Assembly (NCBI GenBank): GCA_005281725.1
Contig: SSBO01000008.1
Location: 1,240,001-1,304,000, forward strand
DNA: 64,000 nt
Reading direction: 5' to 3'
Origin: Wuchereria bancrofti
Lineage: Eukaryota; Nematoda; Chromadorea; Rhabditida; Onchocercidae
The notes below the pieces were generated by a model. The model was given only the letters and a program-made list of their open reading frames with translations, made no database searches and had not been told where the DNA came from. Below are positions 44,001 to 55,300 of the stretch, piece by piece. Within the stretch, counting starts at the first letter, position 1; each line of letters begins with the position of its first letter. The position numbers and the translations under genes are program-made.

Positions 44001-45638
44001 CGAAATAACGAATATTCTATTATTTTAATAAAAAACTTCCCGATACGATATATTAGATTACTGTATCATCGGATACAGTAATATTAGACCGTTATCTTAC
44101 CGAATACGATAATATTATAACGCTGCATTTGCATGTCAGAAAATTCACTTTTTTTTTTTAAGATATATCATATGTTCTTCCATTATCGAATTCTGCAGCA
44201 ATCGGTAAAAATTGTTCATGTGAAGAAAAGAAGTCAATTCCGATTTGCGCTTCCACTAGTAATTCATTCCGTGTTACTGCAGGTATTTTTTTACGAAATA
44301 AATTCTAAATTTTAATTTATTTGATGTAAGCAAAAGTTTAAAAAATTGTTATTGTTTTTTTATGAGAAAAAATAACCATAAATAAATAATAAAAGTTGGG
44401 AAAATTTGTTTTTTCAACCAGTTACTAAAAAATAATAAAGTTTATTTTTTCGCTTTTTTTCTGCATATTACTAAAAATTTAATGAAAATTATAAATTTAA
44501 AATTTTCACCCGTTTTAGTTTATTCGTTTTGAAAATTTCTGAATTTAATTATGAAGAAAAAAAAATGTTTATATAATTTTCAGAATCCACTGCATATTCA
44601 TTTATTGAACATAGCTTTTTCCTGCCAATACTTTGTGCTTCCATTGCAACATTTGCAATATTTATTGGTTTTTTTGTTGGAAACTTATATTATCATTGGA
44701 AATTATCAAATAAAGGAAAATCTTCCTCATGTCAATCATTTAGTACCACTACACCTCAACCAGTTTATGGTACCAGGTAATTTGATTAATAACCATCATC
44801 ATTAATATATTATTCAAATAGATTATCAAAACTTAAAAACTGTATCAAAATTTAATGTAAACCTTAAACATTGCTAAATTAAATTTACATAAAACATTTG
44901 AAATTGATGGAATATATTTAGTAGAACTTTATTATCAAAACTGCAATCATAAATTAGTCATCAGCAACGTTTCAAACACTATTTTATTAGTTAAACCTTG
45001 CTGTTAAATTCAAATTTAAGTTTAAAATGAAAAATCTTTTCAAATTATTATTGTTATCATTAAAATTGAATTTGAAATTATTTCTAATGTGCAAATTTTA
45101 GGTTATCATCACCATCGTTAAGCATTATCAATGCATATGAATCAATAACAAAATTTAGCGGAGCTATACCACTGCGATCAGATTCACCCATATCGCTTAT
45201 GGTCTGTCATTATTTAAATTTCACTACCTATTTTAATTTAAATATCTGTTTGAAAGAAAAAACAACTCCCATAAGTATTTCAAAAGTTAGTTGTAAATAT
45301 TGTAAGTAATGTTTAAAAAATATCTCGAATATTCGGTATAATATAATTGCATACTCATCAATAACTAAAAATATCCAACTTTTTCTCATAATTGTTAATC
45401 GTTTCAAATCATTTATGCATTCATTAAAGTCAAATTTATAATGAAATAATTTGAAATCTATTAAATTAATGGAATTAAATTAAATGGAGAATTATCGAAT
45501 TTAAGGAGCGAAGCAAGAAAAAAAACGAGTAAATTATAATATGTTATTTTATAGGTGGAAGATTTGTCACATTCATCGTCATTTGTAAACAAATTAAAGC
45601 AATCAAAAAATCATCGGCCTAATCAAATCTATTTGTAG
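26010..45638 (+). CDS. smp-1: Transmembrane class-1 semaphorin (Sema-1a/Sema6-like guidance ligand), 15 exons
   Basis: Plexin ligand at the cell surface; nematode class-1 semaphorins guide epidermal morphogenesis and axons. Exons: 26010-26154, 33120-33210, 34746-34854, 36007-36229, 39040-39179, 41149-41343, 41542-41770, 42195-42352, 42470-42613, 42903-43120, 43679-43803, 44163-44282, 44584-44776, 45102-45201, 45555-45638; all keep frame, giving 757 aa. Residues about 5-22 are hydrophobic (signal peptide, MHPEIFYSFLVWLLESVLII). The Sema domain covers about 40-515, with VLRFGNSS, LLIGARDVVYNIS, LICGTNAFQPIC and the hallmark VSDFSGADPLI (190-200). The PSI domain runs from 516 (CNRFNTCTDC...DPHCAWD). 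There is no Ig domain or thrombospondin repeat. A single transmembrane helix lies at about 644-665, followed by a 92-residue Ser-rich tail ending QIYL. The donor after exon 14 (ATG|GTCTGT) is weak, so the last exon is less certain. It could be the smp-1 or the smp-2 orthologue; I cannot separate them by eye. Confidence 0.9.
26929..26952 (+). repeat. (CATT)n microsatellite
   Basis: About five tandem CATT units in semaphorin intron 1. Confidence 0.8.
26987..27062 (+). repeat. (TG)n microsatellite, first block
   Basis: TG dinucleotides interrupted by TA and TC, with a higher-order TATGTGTG unit. Intron 1 of the semaphorin. Confidence 0.85.
27144..27213 (+). repeat. (TG)n microsatellite, second block
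   Basis: A second TG/TATG/TCTG run about 80 bases after the first. The two are separated by unique sequence, so it is probably one repeat locus split by mutation or insertion. Confidence 0.85.
27436..27458 (+). repeat. Perfect 9-bp inverted repeat AGGTGACAT/ATGTCACCT
   Basis: Arms separated by AATC. It contains the same GGTGAC hexamer that is enriched in the island at 22787-23150. Confidence 0.6.
27645..28045 (+). repeat. (TTA)n trinucleotide microsatellite block
   Basis: About 400 bases dominated by TTA/ATT with TAC, TGT and TCA interruptions. It ends in two or three copies of a unit 'AAGATTAAATTAAGATTAAT'. The long Leu/Ile open frame it creates is not a gene. Confidence 0.85.
28536..28563 (+). 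repeat. Perfect inverted repeat TTACGTACG/CGTACGTAA
   Basis: Two 9-bp arms around a CA-rich 10-base spacer in semaphorin intron 1. Each arm is itself nearly palindromic (TACGTA). Confidence 0.7.
30623..30671 (+). repeat. Strong hairpin in semaphorin intron 1
   Basis: Arms 30623-30644 and 30650-30671 (22 nt each) pair with one mismatch and one G-T wobble around a 5-base loop (GCAAA). The left arm starts TCAAAAGGTCAAC and the right arm ends GTTGACCTTTTGA. The arms contain AGGTCA half-sites. It could be a miniature palindromic element, a paired nuclear-receptor site or a structured RNA. Confidence 0.75.
33211..34745 (+). other. Semaphorin intron 2
   Basis: A 1.5-kb AT-rich intron between the exons ending IGA(R) and beginning DVVYNIS. 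I see no gene or strong repeat in it. Confidence 0.7.
35577..35985 (+). repeat. 204-bp tandem duplication in semaphorin intron 3
   Basis: Two adjacent copies, 35577-35780 and 35781 to about 35985. Both start TAGAAAAGATAAAAATTATG and share TATCTCGAGAATTTATGTC, TTATTTTAGTTAAATAATAA and the AAATTTTCTTA...GAAAAATTCAT end. The copies differ by scattered substitutions and small indels in homopolymers, so this is an old but recognisable duplication. Confidence 0.85.
36230..39039 (+). other. Semaphorin intron 4
   Basis: A 2.8-kb AT-rich intron. It contains an A-run at 37972-37991 and a slightly GC-richer patch at 38040-38140 with a 9-bp inverted match GTGTCCTTC/GAAGGACAC to about 38258. No exon was identified. 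Confidence 0.65.
40394..40500 (+). repeat. (ATT)n trinucleotide repeat
   Basis: ATT/GTT/ATC triplets over about 100 bases in semaphorin intron 5. Confidence 0.7.
40591..40735 (+). repeat. 29-bp tandem repeat array, about 4.5 copies
   Basis: Contiguous units 40591-40619, 40620-40648, 40649-40677 and 40678-40706 are each exactly 29 bases, with a partial fifth unit after. The consensus starts GTAATAATTATAATATAATA and ends with ATGATAC/ATAA. There is no spacer between units, so it is a minisatellite and not a CRISPR array. Confidence 0.85.
41512..41541 (+). other. In-frame 30-nt alternative 3' splice segment of semaphorin exon 7
   Basis: An acceptor TATCAG ends at 41511 and a better one, TATTTCAG, ends at 41541. 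Using the first adds ten codons (VSRLFCGIFQ) without changing frame. The second gives YFDQ-IEAIAPP, which fits the semaphorin family better (YFxEI...). The 30 bases start GTAAGC, like a donor, which also argues for the second site. Confidence 0.6.
41871..42058 (+). repeat. About 32-bp tandem repeat, six degenerate copies, in semaphorin intron 7
   Basis: GGTCAAGTT cores begin at 41911, 41943 (GGTTAAGTT), 41977, 42009 and 42041, with a diverged one at 41875; spacing is 32-36 bases. The unit reads roughly TTGGGTCAAGTTAGAAATTTCATAATTCGA in two halves. The array starts about 100 bases after the exon 7 donor. Confidence 0.8.
43232..43473 (+). repeat. Direct 17-bp repeats flanking about 210 bp in semaphorin intron 10
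   Basis: AAAGGTCATAGAGTATT at 43232-43248 and AAAGGCCATAGCGTATT at 43457-43473 match at 15 of 17 positions. The DNA between them is less AT-rich than the rest of the intron. It may be a small insertion with flanking repeats. No coding content was seen. Confidence 0.5.
44046..44125 (+). repeat. Imperfect repeat with an 11-bp hairpin in semaphorin intron 11
   Basis: Related segments carry CCGATACGATATATTAGA, CGGATACAGTAATATTAGAC and CCGAATACGATAATATTATA. ATTACTGTATC (44057-44067) and GATACAGTAAT (44072-44082) are perfect inverted arms around a four-base loop. Confidence 0.65.
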
Positions 45639-48600
45639 CAAATTTAATTCATTTCTTTGTTTAAAATATACTTTCAAACCAATTTGCGGGTCTTTCGTAT
45701 TATACCTTCACGCATTTTTCAGTAAGTTTAATATTAAAATTCTATAATAATAATAACGAAATACAGAAAAGAAGTAAGGAAAAAGAGAAGTGAAATAAAA
45801 AAATTGAGGCAATTAGTTTGAGTTACTATTTTAAACTAATATTAGGTCATTCATTTTTTGCCCTCAGATGGTATTCACTGGTTGTTAATTAATTAATCAG
45901 GGTAAAGAGGGGAATATATATATAATAGTTTTTACTTCTTTTAAATAACTTTTTGATTTTGTGTGAAATATAAATGATGTCAATGTTATCATAACTTCTA
46001 ACAAACGAAATGAATTTTTAAATGGAATTTATGAAATTCTTTCAACTCTTAGTCGTTTTAGTGTAAAATATTTGATTTAAATCATTCATATCAAAATTTT
46101 GTATTAAAATTTCATATGCTAATATAAGCATGTATAGGCATAATTTGTTTGAAGTTTAATGATTTCAAAAAAAAAAGAAAAAATAAGGATTCCGATATCA
46201 AATTTATAAAACTCGAACACATTTTAGTCAATGTTTCCCTTTTTCCAAATTAATTTTAACGAAACAAAAAAACGTTTTTTTTTTTTTAAAAAAAACCATT
46301 TTGTATATATAATTCTTATTTTAACTTAATCCTAACTTATTTTTGATAGTAAACAGAAATGAGTTTTATGGTTCCGGTAAATTAAATCGGCATATAAAAG
46401 GCATCCTTTAAATTTGCATCGTTGTTACGCTTTGTATTGACGCTTGTTTAAGGTTTCATCTATAACTCATTCAATTTTGTGTTCAATTATACAAAAATAT
46501 TGATAATGAAATTATCGAACATTGCGAAATAATGAATTTATAATATAAAACTGATAATTTTAAATGCCTTCCTGATTTCAAATAAGTCTTATTTCATACT
46601 AAAATACAGTAATTCCTGATAGAAGTTGACTGTAGGTTTCGAAAATTCAAAGTCTACAAAACCAACCTAATCACAAAAAAAGTGTTACAATTACAATAGA
46701 AAAAAAAATTGGAATTATGGTAAACTTAGAATAAGACAAACTTGATTTGAATTTGAGTTAAATATTTTAAAAATTAGGCAATTGTAAGGTTTTCTAATTA
46801 TTTGATCATACATAAATTGCATATCTTCATGCTTGATTGAATAATGTTAATACTGTAAATTTGATGGTATCATAAAATAAACGAAGTGGAATAAAATTCC
46901 TGAAATATAGTTTTCTTTTGATATTATTCATCATATGTTTGTATATAAATGTGTTATGATATTTGCATATTTTGAACAACATATGTACCCTAAATGCTTC
47001 TACTGTTATATGCACATGCACCGTACCCGCACGCACAACCACATACCGTACCCTGAGCAGCATATGTACCGTACCCCGCAGCATGATTGTTAGAATTTCG
47101 AAGTAAAAACAAAAGAAATAAAAACTTAATTACCATCCATTTTCTATTCTTCACCAGAATAAGGAAGGAAGTGAGATAAGGAAAGAGCAACTGGACTGGA
47201 ACCGAAGGATGTACGGTAGAGCGAAGAAACGACCAGAAGAAAAATCCCATCTAATCAAGGTAGCATAATAAACAAACCAATGTTATATTTCTTGATCTAT
47301 TCTTCTACCCTTCCAATATAAAAATAATCCCATTTAATCATATCATATTCCCTTATAATTTCCCATCAACTACAATTATGTATTGTTTTCATCTAAGCTT
47401 TGTCATATCAAAATGAACGGTAATAATACTGTTAATGCTAATATCTATTTTTGTTAATATAATTTTGCACAAAAACTGGACAACTAAAATCTTCGCAAAT
47501 TTATTAATGAAAATTGAGATAAAATGAATAAATTAAATTAAGTGAACAAAAATTATTTTGAAATGAATTATTAATGGTTTGAAAAATGTTTATACTCTTT
47601 TTATCACTCAAATACATAAATATTTCCCAAAATGAATAAAATGCAAAACTTAATAAAAATTTCGAATAGCTTGAGAGAAAGAAAAAGCAATAGGATACAA
47701 TAGCAGCAAGTGTTGATGATCTTTGATAATAGCTAAAACATTTTTAAAAGCCATTCATGTAGCACTGATAGAGATGTGGTGATGATAAGGAAGAAATAAT
47801 ATGATCAAATTTGTTCAGCAAAACAGAAAAATGAAAATAAATGCATGAAGGAATTACGAATTTAATATAGCAGGGTGTCATACACCATAAGCATATAAGT
47901 GCTGTCATTAGTCACCTGTTATTCCCATTTAATGGAATTATTCAAAAAAGAAAATCCATTTAAATTTAAATAAATATTTAATCTCGAACAACAAGCCTAC
48001 CCAAAATTTTTCTTTTTTACCGATGATTACCTCGGATAAATATTTAGTTGTTCAAGAATTCAACTTTTATGTATGTGTTCTTCTAATATTATGAAGTGTA
48101 ATTTGATAAGTAGTATGAATTTCTACCTTTTTCGAAAATGATCAGAAAGTAATATAAGCTACAACTTGATTACTCGTCATTGACAGTATGAATAAAAAAG
48201 GTGTCTCACGATAATAACTGACAGTTAAAGATCGTACATTTGGGCGAAGCCCTCAATATTAACCGAATTACTTAGCAAAAGAAAATACACTTAAAAAATT
48301 CAATTCCTAAAATCTTTCCCTAAAGCCAAATAAAATTTAAATCGTCTCAAATAAAAAATATCGGTCAAATCTTTCAAAAATCTAATTTGCAGTCTAAAAA
48401 AATGCAGAAAGATATGAATCATAATAAAAACGAAAAAAAAACATACGTAAAAAATAGTATGCACATAGTGAAATAAAAAGGCAAAATGAGTAAAAAGGCA
48501 GAATGAAAATATAAAATGAATCTAAATGATTCCAAATTGCAAAGCAAATAAACAATTAGAGAGAAATATCGCGATAAAATCCATAAATAAAATAATATGG

Positions 48601-49346
48601 GAAAATTTAAACAAAGATGGTTAAGGTTACACGAGACCCAGATGTGAGATGGTATGAGAGATATGTGTAATACACGCAATGTTAAAAAAAAAAAACGATT
48701 TAAAAGCAGTTGATATTGCTATAAGTGCCAAATAAATAATATAAAAGACATATGCATAAATCGTATACATATATATGAACAATAAAGCTGAAATCTTTGA
48801 GAACATAAACGAATAATATTTACAAGGTACAACAATTCAACAATATTTTGGAAAGAGTAATATCATAAAATGTCATTGGTTTTTCATAACAAACTATTGT
48901 CTAAATGAGAATATGGTACCGAATGTTATTAAAGGGAAAACAAAAGAAGAAAAATAATTCACCAAAGTAAGTCAACTTAAGTCAATTCATGTATTTTATT
49001 ATTAAATCTCCATACTAATGATAAATGTTTCATAGTTTTTGATTTCATGAAACGCATCAAATTGATGTTTACAAACTTTCATTTTCTTCTGTCATATATT
49101 AGCAGAAAAACAAAAAAAAAAAAATCAAGAAATTATTTATATCAGTGCTACAGCGATAACTATGTATATGTTTGTGTCAACCACAACTACTATTAATCAT
49201 TTTCTCGAATAATCCTTGAATTGTCACATAAAAAGAACAATTTTTTTTTTTTTTTTTTTTAGAAGAAATCATGCATAACCATGAATTTGTACTTCAATTA
49301 CATATTGCCATATTTATTAACCAAGTCCAATGTTCAGGGAAGGATT
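45639..49346. other. Convergent intergenic region between semaphorin and afadin
   Basis: About 3.7 kb. The first AATAAA after the semaphorin stop is at 45794, a plausible poly(A) signal. On the minus strand an AATAAA (TTTATT at 49313-49318) lies about 30 bases after the afadin stop. A GC-richer patch with GTACC repeats is at 46981-47085. Other open frames (46827-47084, 46990-47250, 48419-48679, all minus) have no family resemblance. Confidence 0.5.
46981..47085 (-). repeat. Degenerate GGTACGGTA-type repeat in a GC-richer patch
   Basis: CCGTACCC cores recur at about 47020, 47045 and 47069, with a diverged TGTACCC at 46984; spacing is about 24-36 bases. On the minus strand the patch reads Gly/Tyr/Ala/Cys-rich (AAGYGTYAAQ...GYGACAYN) in one frame, like the low-complexity tails of RNA-binding proteins. 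I cannot find flanking exons. It could be a minisatellite, a pseudo-exon or an unrecognised exon. Confidence 0.4.
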
Positions 49347-52300
49347 TCAGAAATCATCCATTGTTTGCTCGATTTCACGCTGTATAGTGGATGCTTTATA
49401 ACGATCCTTTAGAGCTTTTTCACCGATTTGCTCAGCAAATAACTGCATTTTATCACGGAATCCTAACTTGGAACCATCAATCTGAAAAAAAAAACTAACT
49501 TCAAAAAAAAAAAGATTTAAAGTTATTCATGTGCAAAATTTTCTGAAATTTGTCTACAGTACCTATAGAATGAGTACACGAAGATTCTAATTCCCCACTA
49601 CTTGTTATAAACATAGCTTACCAAATAAAAACTGAAAAATCACCTTTGCCTCTTTTGCTGCATGTTGCTTTGCTTCCAGTTCAATGAGACGTGCCTGTCG
49701 TGGATCTCGATATACTTCATGGGTACCAAGTACCTGAAGTAAATAAGGAGTGGTACTTAACATGGATCCTTTACAATAGAATGAATCAAGAAATAAGTGA
49801 AACAATATCTCTTTATAAATAAAAAAATTCACCTGAGCTCTTGGTTCCGGTTGATCATCATCTTCATAAATAAGTTTACTGTCACTATTCAAATCTCGTT
49901 TTTCAAAATTTTCCACAACGCTGCCACCCCACTGTATTCCCTTCTTCTTCGTTATCGTCTCATCGAAATTTTCGCTAAATAAAATTTTGAATATGATTTT
50001 TACAAAGGGATTATTGAACTATGAAGTTTGCTGTGAAATAATTCCTGATCTCTTGAAACGTGAACAAAAACTGATTATTTAAATCAAGAAAACATACTTG
50101 GTCGACAATGAATCTTTCTTTTCTTCCATAAATCTCTCTTCATCTCTTGCAAGAGTGTCCTGCTTCTGCTGTTCAGTTATTTTTTCCACATCATTCACTC
50201 CTAAAAATGTTATCTAAATGTTTGATCATAAAAATCAATGATGCGAATGAAAGAATAGTGCAGAAAATACGCCAAATCTAAGGTGAATTTCTACCAACCT
50301 AGTTTGCTTGATGTATTTTCACATTTTTCCGATACTGATAAGTTTTTCGGCCGTTCAAAACATGAACCATCCTCCCTTGCAGAAATAACGATCTCTGGTG
50401 ATACGGATTTCAACTGCTCCCGCTGAGCAGTGTTTTTGCTTGAATTTGATTCAATTGGAAGTGGTACGCGAATTTTTGCTAATTCGTTAACAAGCTCACG
50501 ATATTTTTGATGATCTGCTTCGGTCATTGCGGAACCTTTTGATTCAAGCTTATCCAGTTGCTCGTTTAACTCGTCCCGCCTCTTCAGAATATAAAATTTT
50601 AAGATTATAAAGGTTTCCTTTTTTTAAAAAAGGAATAAGAACATGTTAATGTGGAAAAGACTGGAGGAACTACATTAAAAACTATAAATTTCATAAGAAA
50701 ATAAGAGGTTCATTTAAAACCAACCAAAATATGACAATAACGAAGGGAGAAAGGAAACCCAACAGAAAAAACTTACAGTGATATGACGTTTGGGTGGTAC
50801 AGGTGGTGCCTTCTTCGCAAACCGACGTCCCGGACATTCATCCATCACTACTCCCGGTTCTTGCACTGCAGCAATAACCGATGATCGTGCGGAATCGTGA
50901 GATGACGTGGAAGCAATCGAATTTTGCTCACGTGATGTGGGATTTGTGTTAGTAGTTCGTGAAGTCTCAAATTGTTGCTGAGTAGAAATGTGTGGAAAGT
51001 GACGCTGATATGGAAGAATGCGCGAAGAGGTAGAAGAATAGGATGAATCGAAGGTAGAATGGTGATCTTCGATTAGGGGTAAATTTGCATAATCAGTAAT
51101 CGGTGATGACGATGCACTTGACAAAACATATTCCGACTGCAAAGTAAACACCACACATAAGAAGGAAATAACGGATGGAGAAACAAGCAAAGATGATAAA
51201 AAAATCAACTTCCACTTTCCAAATTTTGGAATTTAATTTAAACTTGAATTTCTGAAACGCAATTTCCATTTTTTTTTAAAATGCCAAGCAATCTTTTTAA
51301 ATTTTTTGATTTGAAATAAGGATGTTAAGAGGAAAATAAATTTTCATTAAGCCAAAAGTAGAGATTTAAAAGCTGTACTAAATGAGCTAACTAAAGAAAC
51401 ATTGCCATACGATGTAAAAAAAATTTTTAACGAGAACTAGCATGAAATATACAAGGATGTGTATATGACAGTAAGATAGTGAAAGCACTTGGTAGAAAGA
51501 GTTAAAGGATAGACACGCATGATGAAATTTTCAAAGAAAGAAAAAAAAAACTTACTGATAGAGTATTTTTCAATGTTGAATTATGGCAATGACTGGATGG
51601 TAAAGCAGAATTGGCATAAAGATGAGATGGAGAATGTGAACGTGAATGATACTTCTGTTGTTGTTGTTGCTGTTGACGTATAGTTGGCGATGGTGTAGGA
51701 CGTGATGGCTGAATAACGATGGGACGAATATTCCGATAATGAGACGGCATGATACTACGTTGCGAGTTTGTTATACTTGTCTGATATTTTTCACAATGTA
51801 CTGGAACTGCGGTAGTACCGGAAGAAGGTTGCAACGATGTCAGAGAAACGGTCAATGCTTTGTCAACCTGAAAATGATCATTAAAGAAAAATAAAGAATA
51901 TGTAAAGTACTTGCACAATATTGTGAACTGATAAATCAAACCGGATTCTGATAAATGTCAGATGTTGAAGCTGAGCGACTTTTGATTAGTTGCTGATCAG
52001 TTGCAGCAATCGAATCATGCTGCGGCCGCATCCGATAAGTACTATTAATCATCGCCCCAGCACATCCATTGCGTGCAGGTTTCTGGAAATAAAACATAAT
52101 TATTATAAATGATGTGGAAGAAAAAATAATTGGTCTAGGATAAGCAAAGCTGATAAAGCTACCTTTTAATCTGTGAACACATCTCAACAACAATGGTACT
52201 ACCATCTCAGCAATTGCGATGAAATTGTATAATGATATTGTCAAAAAGAAAAAATTTTTATTAATTGAATAGCTTAAGAAAAATACCATTAAGTTGAAGT

Positions 52301-55300
52301 GAGCGTTGTTGGAATAATTAGAACTCATCGACGCGCTTGAATTTTGATATGAAAATCGCTGAGTATTAGCGACAGCTGTAACATACAGGATAACATAATC
52401 CACGTATGTTATGACTCATATTTGAATCAAATTAAGAAATTTAAACACAAATTTTATTGCAAATGCATTTAATTTTAAATTATAATGGAAAGTATGTACC
52501 AAATGCAGAAACATTGGGTTGTGACAATTAAACAATTTGATTCGTAACAGATTATCTATTAATTAATTTTCAGTTCAAATTTATTGAAAGTATTCTCTTA
52601 TTTTGAGAGAATATTCTTTTGTTTTCAAGCCAAGTGGTATAATTAAAATTGCTACAATAAATTATCCAAGAACTGAAACTAGGAAGTTTTTCCGGGACAA
52701 CAGATTTCTAAACAAAAAGTTTTTTAAACGATTTAAGAATGAAAAATGCATATGTTTACCGTCAAAAGGTGCATTTTCTGAAGAATTCGACATGGTCAGC
52801 TGCTGGCCAGAAGGAGGTAGTTGGCCTGTCTGCAATATAACAACCTTACAAATATTATTGAAGAGTTTCGATAATTTTAGTAATTTTGCTAATTATTTTA
52901 CTTTTCATAATCAAAACGCGGGCAATGTCCTCTCGATTATTCAAACCATTCATGCCATAAACATTGTTATCGGTTTGTTTTGGAGCATAAATACATTATG
53001 TCATCACTAAGGTCACTTTCGAATGATAAAAGTAATCCTTACGAGGTTAACACTTTATAATTTCATTGTATTTAGGCCAAAGAACTATAGTTCACTAAAT
53101 TGAATCCACAATATTTTGTAATCAGTTACAATACTGTAAATGTAAAAAGACACCTGTTAAGACGGATAAATTGGTCACAAAAGGATTTTCTTCTTCGGCG
53201 ATTGTCTCATACATATTGGTCTGTATTTTATCCCAACCAAGAAGAAACAAGAAGAATGGAAAGAGATAAACTTAGAAAAGAAAGAAATGAGTCTTAAAAG
53301 GACCGACCTGTATAATAGAATCGATGCCTGATGATGATACTTGTGCTTGTGGAGGATTATTCAACCATTCATACAGACCATTGTATCGTGCGGCATGTTT
53401 GTATACTTCAAAAGATACGATCGGTCCACTCGAGGACATTTTCGATGCTGCTCTAAAAATAAATAAATGAATAATTGATTCAACGCTGAAAATAACAATT
53501 TTCTCGTTTTACAAATGCATAATGTTCGTAAGGTGACAACAACCTTGTCAATACTCCCTACTTTCTCCTCTTTTCTTACTACATCATCATTATCTATTCA
53601 TGCTTAACAATAAAAAAGATTGCAAAATGTTCCTAAAATTGCTATAATATATATTTCAAAAAATCTTATGCTTGGAATAACAGCGAAAAATGATCAGTTC
53701 CATTTATAGGGTGCAAATTCAGTATGACTCATACAATTTGAGGGACAAACATTTTTTTTTTCGACCAACAGACTATTTCAAAGAAGAAATGTTTCAATTA
53801 CAACCAAAAGTTGCTAAGCAAATAAATAAAGGATTAATTTGAAATCAATCTGATAATTTGATCTTATCTATCACTTTAACTAAATTAACATTTTCCGTTT
53901 TTACTGAATAACAAATGAAATTTAATAATATATTTCAAAACGCACTCTTCTTGGCTGATGCCAATAAGTGGTTGGCCATTAACGGAAAGTAGCTGATCTC
54001 CAGATTCAAGGCGACCATCCTTAAAATCGACAATTTTTTATTTTTCAAATTTCCAAACTATAAGCATTACTTGGTAATAATTAATTTATTAAAATAAACT
54101 TAATAGATAGATTTTTGACTTAGTTAAACCTAATAGAAAACATTTTTGAAACACGCTGATTCAAAAAAACGTCAAATTTCTTATGATCTACCAACTTTAA
54201 ACTACAAAGATCTGTAATAGATAATGTAAAAAAAAATTTTTTCAAGCATGAGAATTTCACAAACACATTAAAGTCTTCAAGTGAAACAATCGAAACAAAC
54301 AAACAAAAAAAAGAAAACAAACTCGATGTGCGGCACTACCATCCACAACTTTCTTCACATAAATACCAATGGAATGTTCACCGACCCCCTGAACCACGCA
54401 AAACATCATTTTAGAAATAGAAAGTGCAGAATATCGGTTAATACTCTTTCAGATAACAAATATGTCAGGTAAATTGTGAGGTCCGTTTGTGAAAATGATG
54501 AGAATAAAGAAATAGCCACCGAAACAATGATAATCAGCACGATTACGGTGTGCAGGACAGAAGATGAAATGACAGATTGAAATTGATTTTTTTTTTCCCT
54601 TCTCTTTTTACTTCACTTTTTCGAATTTCCTTCTTTGACTATGAATAAATTTTTCAAATATTTGTGCAAAGAGATAGCAAAATGCAAAAGAATAGAAACT
54701 GTAAAACAGTAAGTAATTGCAAAAGAGAATTATATATGGAATAAAATATGGAAAATGAATGATAGGCGTATGTAAGGTAATAAAATCAAATGATCAGAGA
54801 TAAGTGATAGGAAATTAGACAAAATAACAATTGTTTATAAGTATTATGGATTATAGGTAGACATTTCACAAATGTGCAATAGTAGAAGGAACAATTCTGC
54901 TATCTAAAGTAGGTTATATGAGATATCATCAAGGTGTTAACTATCAGTTCAATGATTATGAGTTTGGTAGAGAAGTATTCTGTTTAATGTCTACTAATGT
55001 TATCGCTGATATGTTGTAGATTGGTAATGATAAGACAAATTTTCCATCGTTGATGTAATTTTAGATATTGTTACCTGATATACACATATACCCTCTCTCC
55101 ATTGGCTTTTCTATCAATCTCATTCTAATTCTCTTTTCAAACTGACAAAATTTAAGAAAAATAAAAATAACGGAGTAGCAGGGACTGAAAATAACAGAGA
55201 AAGAAGAAAAGATGCATTTTAATAAGAGTGGAAGAAACAGTAGCGATATAGAGAATAGCAAATTAAGATCTTTTTTTCTCTTTGTCTTCCTACTTCAAGT

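Noticed and set aside
52603..53010. 135-codon open frame on the + strand
   Set aside because: It lies antisense across afadin exon 15 and its introns, shows no family resemblance, and afadin exon frames on the other strand are continuous.
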